Source of the DNA: Pyropia yezoensis
Taxonomy: Eukaryota > Rhodophyta > Bangiophyceae > Bangiales > Bangiaceae
Assembly: GCA_009829735.1 (NCBI GenBank)
Contig: CM020620.1
Location: 21,364,020 to 21,428,019, forward strand
Direction: 5' to 3'
Length of the DNA: 64,000 bases
Shown here: one piece after another, positions 63,384-64,000 of the stretch
Layout of the letters: each line of letters begins with the position of its first letter
Numbering within the stretch: position 1 is the first letter of the stretch
Program-made: the position numbers and the translations under genes
The notes under the pieces: model-generated
Seen by the model: only the letters and a program-made list of their open reading frames with translations
What the model was told of the DNA's origin: nothing
The model's database searches: none

Positions 63384-64000
63384 CTATCCCTCTTCCTCCT
63401 CCATGTCACGATAATACCTCAGGCCGCTGGCACACGTACGAATGTGCTCGCGACGTAAACCTTTGACACGAAGACAATCCAAAGACACAGCACGGGAGAT
63501 TGCAGAGTACGACAGGCAGTCAAGGGTCCACGAAGTACACGAAAAGTCAATGGCGACACGCTGCACGGTCATGCCCTGCGCCCGAGACACCGTGATGGCC
63601 CAGGCCAGCAGTAGAGGTATCTGCCGCCGCTCCGCCAGAGTACGCTCCAGGGCATCCTTGATGCAAAAGCTCTGCACCTCCACAGTGACAGGGGTCAGGC
63701 GGCCAAAGAAAGACACCAATACCGAGACTCCCGGGTTGACCGCCAAGACCTTCCCGTGCGACCCTGCCACGAGGTCCGCAGACAGCGTCCGCGTGAGGAC
63801 GACCGTTGCCCCCTGGCACAATGTCACCGACGTCGCAGCGAGCTTCTCCAGCTTGGCTCGCGCGTCCTTGACCTGTTCGGGGTGGACCACCTTGATTGTG
63901 TCCGCGCACTTGAACACGAATCGCTCGGCGGGGAGGCTGTCCAGCATGCGAGCGTTGTGCGCCGCAGCGTCAATGTTGCGGGCCCTCAGGTGCGTGAAGT
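63384..64000 (-). CDS. PIF1-like DNA helicase, C-terminal part, cut by window edge
   Basis: The frame enters from the right edge and ends at 63384; about 205 residues are visible. Late superfamily 1B motifs are present: a beginning like Asn-Ile-Asp-Ala-Ala-Ala-His-Asn-Ala, the Leu-Cys-Gln-Gly-Ala-Thr-Val-Val-Leu-Thr strand, a Gly-Ser-His-Gly-Lys-Val turn, then Leu-Leu-Ala-Trp-Ala-Ile-Thr-Val-Ser-Arg-Ala-Gln-Gly-Met-Thr (motif V region) and Tyr-Ser-Ala-Ile-Ser-Arg-Ala (motif VI Arg). PIF1 enzymes unwind DNA 5' to 3' in replication, telomere and organelle DNA maintenance. Many algal copies belong to Helitrons or other elements. The walker motifs lie outside the window, so host gene and transposon copy cannot be told apart. 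It ends in an acidic Glu run. Confidence 0.8.
   Translation of the reverse strand, partial: FTHLRARNIDAAAHNARMLDSLPAERFVFKCADTIKVVHPEQVKDARAKLEKLAATSVTLCQGATVVLTRTLSADLVAGSHGKVLAVNPGVSVLVSFFGRLTPVTVEVQSFCIKDALERTLAERRQIPLLLAWAITVSRAQGMTVQRVAIDFSCTSWTLDCLSYSAISRAVSLDCLRVKGLRREHIRTCASGLRYYRDMEEEEG

Overview
This is a nuclear segment of a very GC-rich eukaryote with few introns. Proteins carry long Ala, Gly and Pro runs. C/G homopolymers are everywhere, and most start codons sit in GCCATGG or ACCATGG contexts just after a pyrimidine-rich leader. Where introns can be supported they are few and have ordinary GT...AG ends. A compact alga, most likely a bangiophyte red alga of the Porphyra/Pyropia type, fits best. 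This is inferred from composition and gene style only; no marker gene settles it.

Layout. At 1-33 kb, single-exon or nearly intronless host genes are separated by 1-2 kb gaps: a MARVEL-like four-helix membrane protein, a carbohydrate-binding (AMPK/CBM48-like) protein with a TPR-like tail, a DeSI/PPPDE isopeptidase with a PUL-like tail, two large low-complexity proteins (one ending in a KA1-like domain), an exported Ala-rich helical protein, a mitochondrial carrier with one intron, a secreted Cys-rich repeat protein, a class I/II aminotransferase and a DUF1772-like membrane protein. The promoter region of the Cys-rich gene has been copied 2.5 kb downstream, where it now precedes an unrelated reading frame.

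At 33.6-45.4 kb lies a transposon nest. A short repeat exists uninterrupted at 33628-34120 and again at 36233-45390. The second copy is split by a 1.5-kb Tc1/mariner-like element with TA duplication and by a 7.1-kb CACTA (EnSpm-like) element with a 3-bp GCG duplication. The CACTA element itself carries a 229-bp MITE. The uninterrupted copy is an empty-site reference proving both insertions. The CACTA element has a TATA/CCAAT promoter, an intact two-exon Tnp2-type transposase of about 1000 residues, a second Pro/Ala-rich gene, and subterminal CGATATCG-type palindromes.

At 45.9-59.4 kb host genes return: a tRNA CCA-adding enzyme whose frame breaks at G homopolymers, a three-exon lysyl oxidase, a short-chain dehydrogenase, a broken F-box/LRR-like gene and a multi-pass membrane protein. 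At 60.2 kb to the right edge are an unrecognised low-complexity protein gene, probably with one intron, and the C-terminal part of a PIF1-like helicase running off the window on the minus strand.

There is no operon-like organisation. Housekeeping, extracellular-matrix (lysyl oxidase, Cys-rich protein) and membrane functions are scattered. No tRNA, rRNA, CRISPR or virus-like element was recognised.
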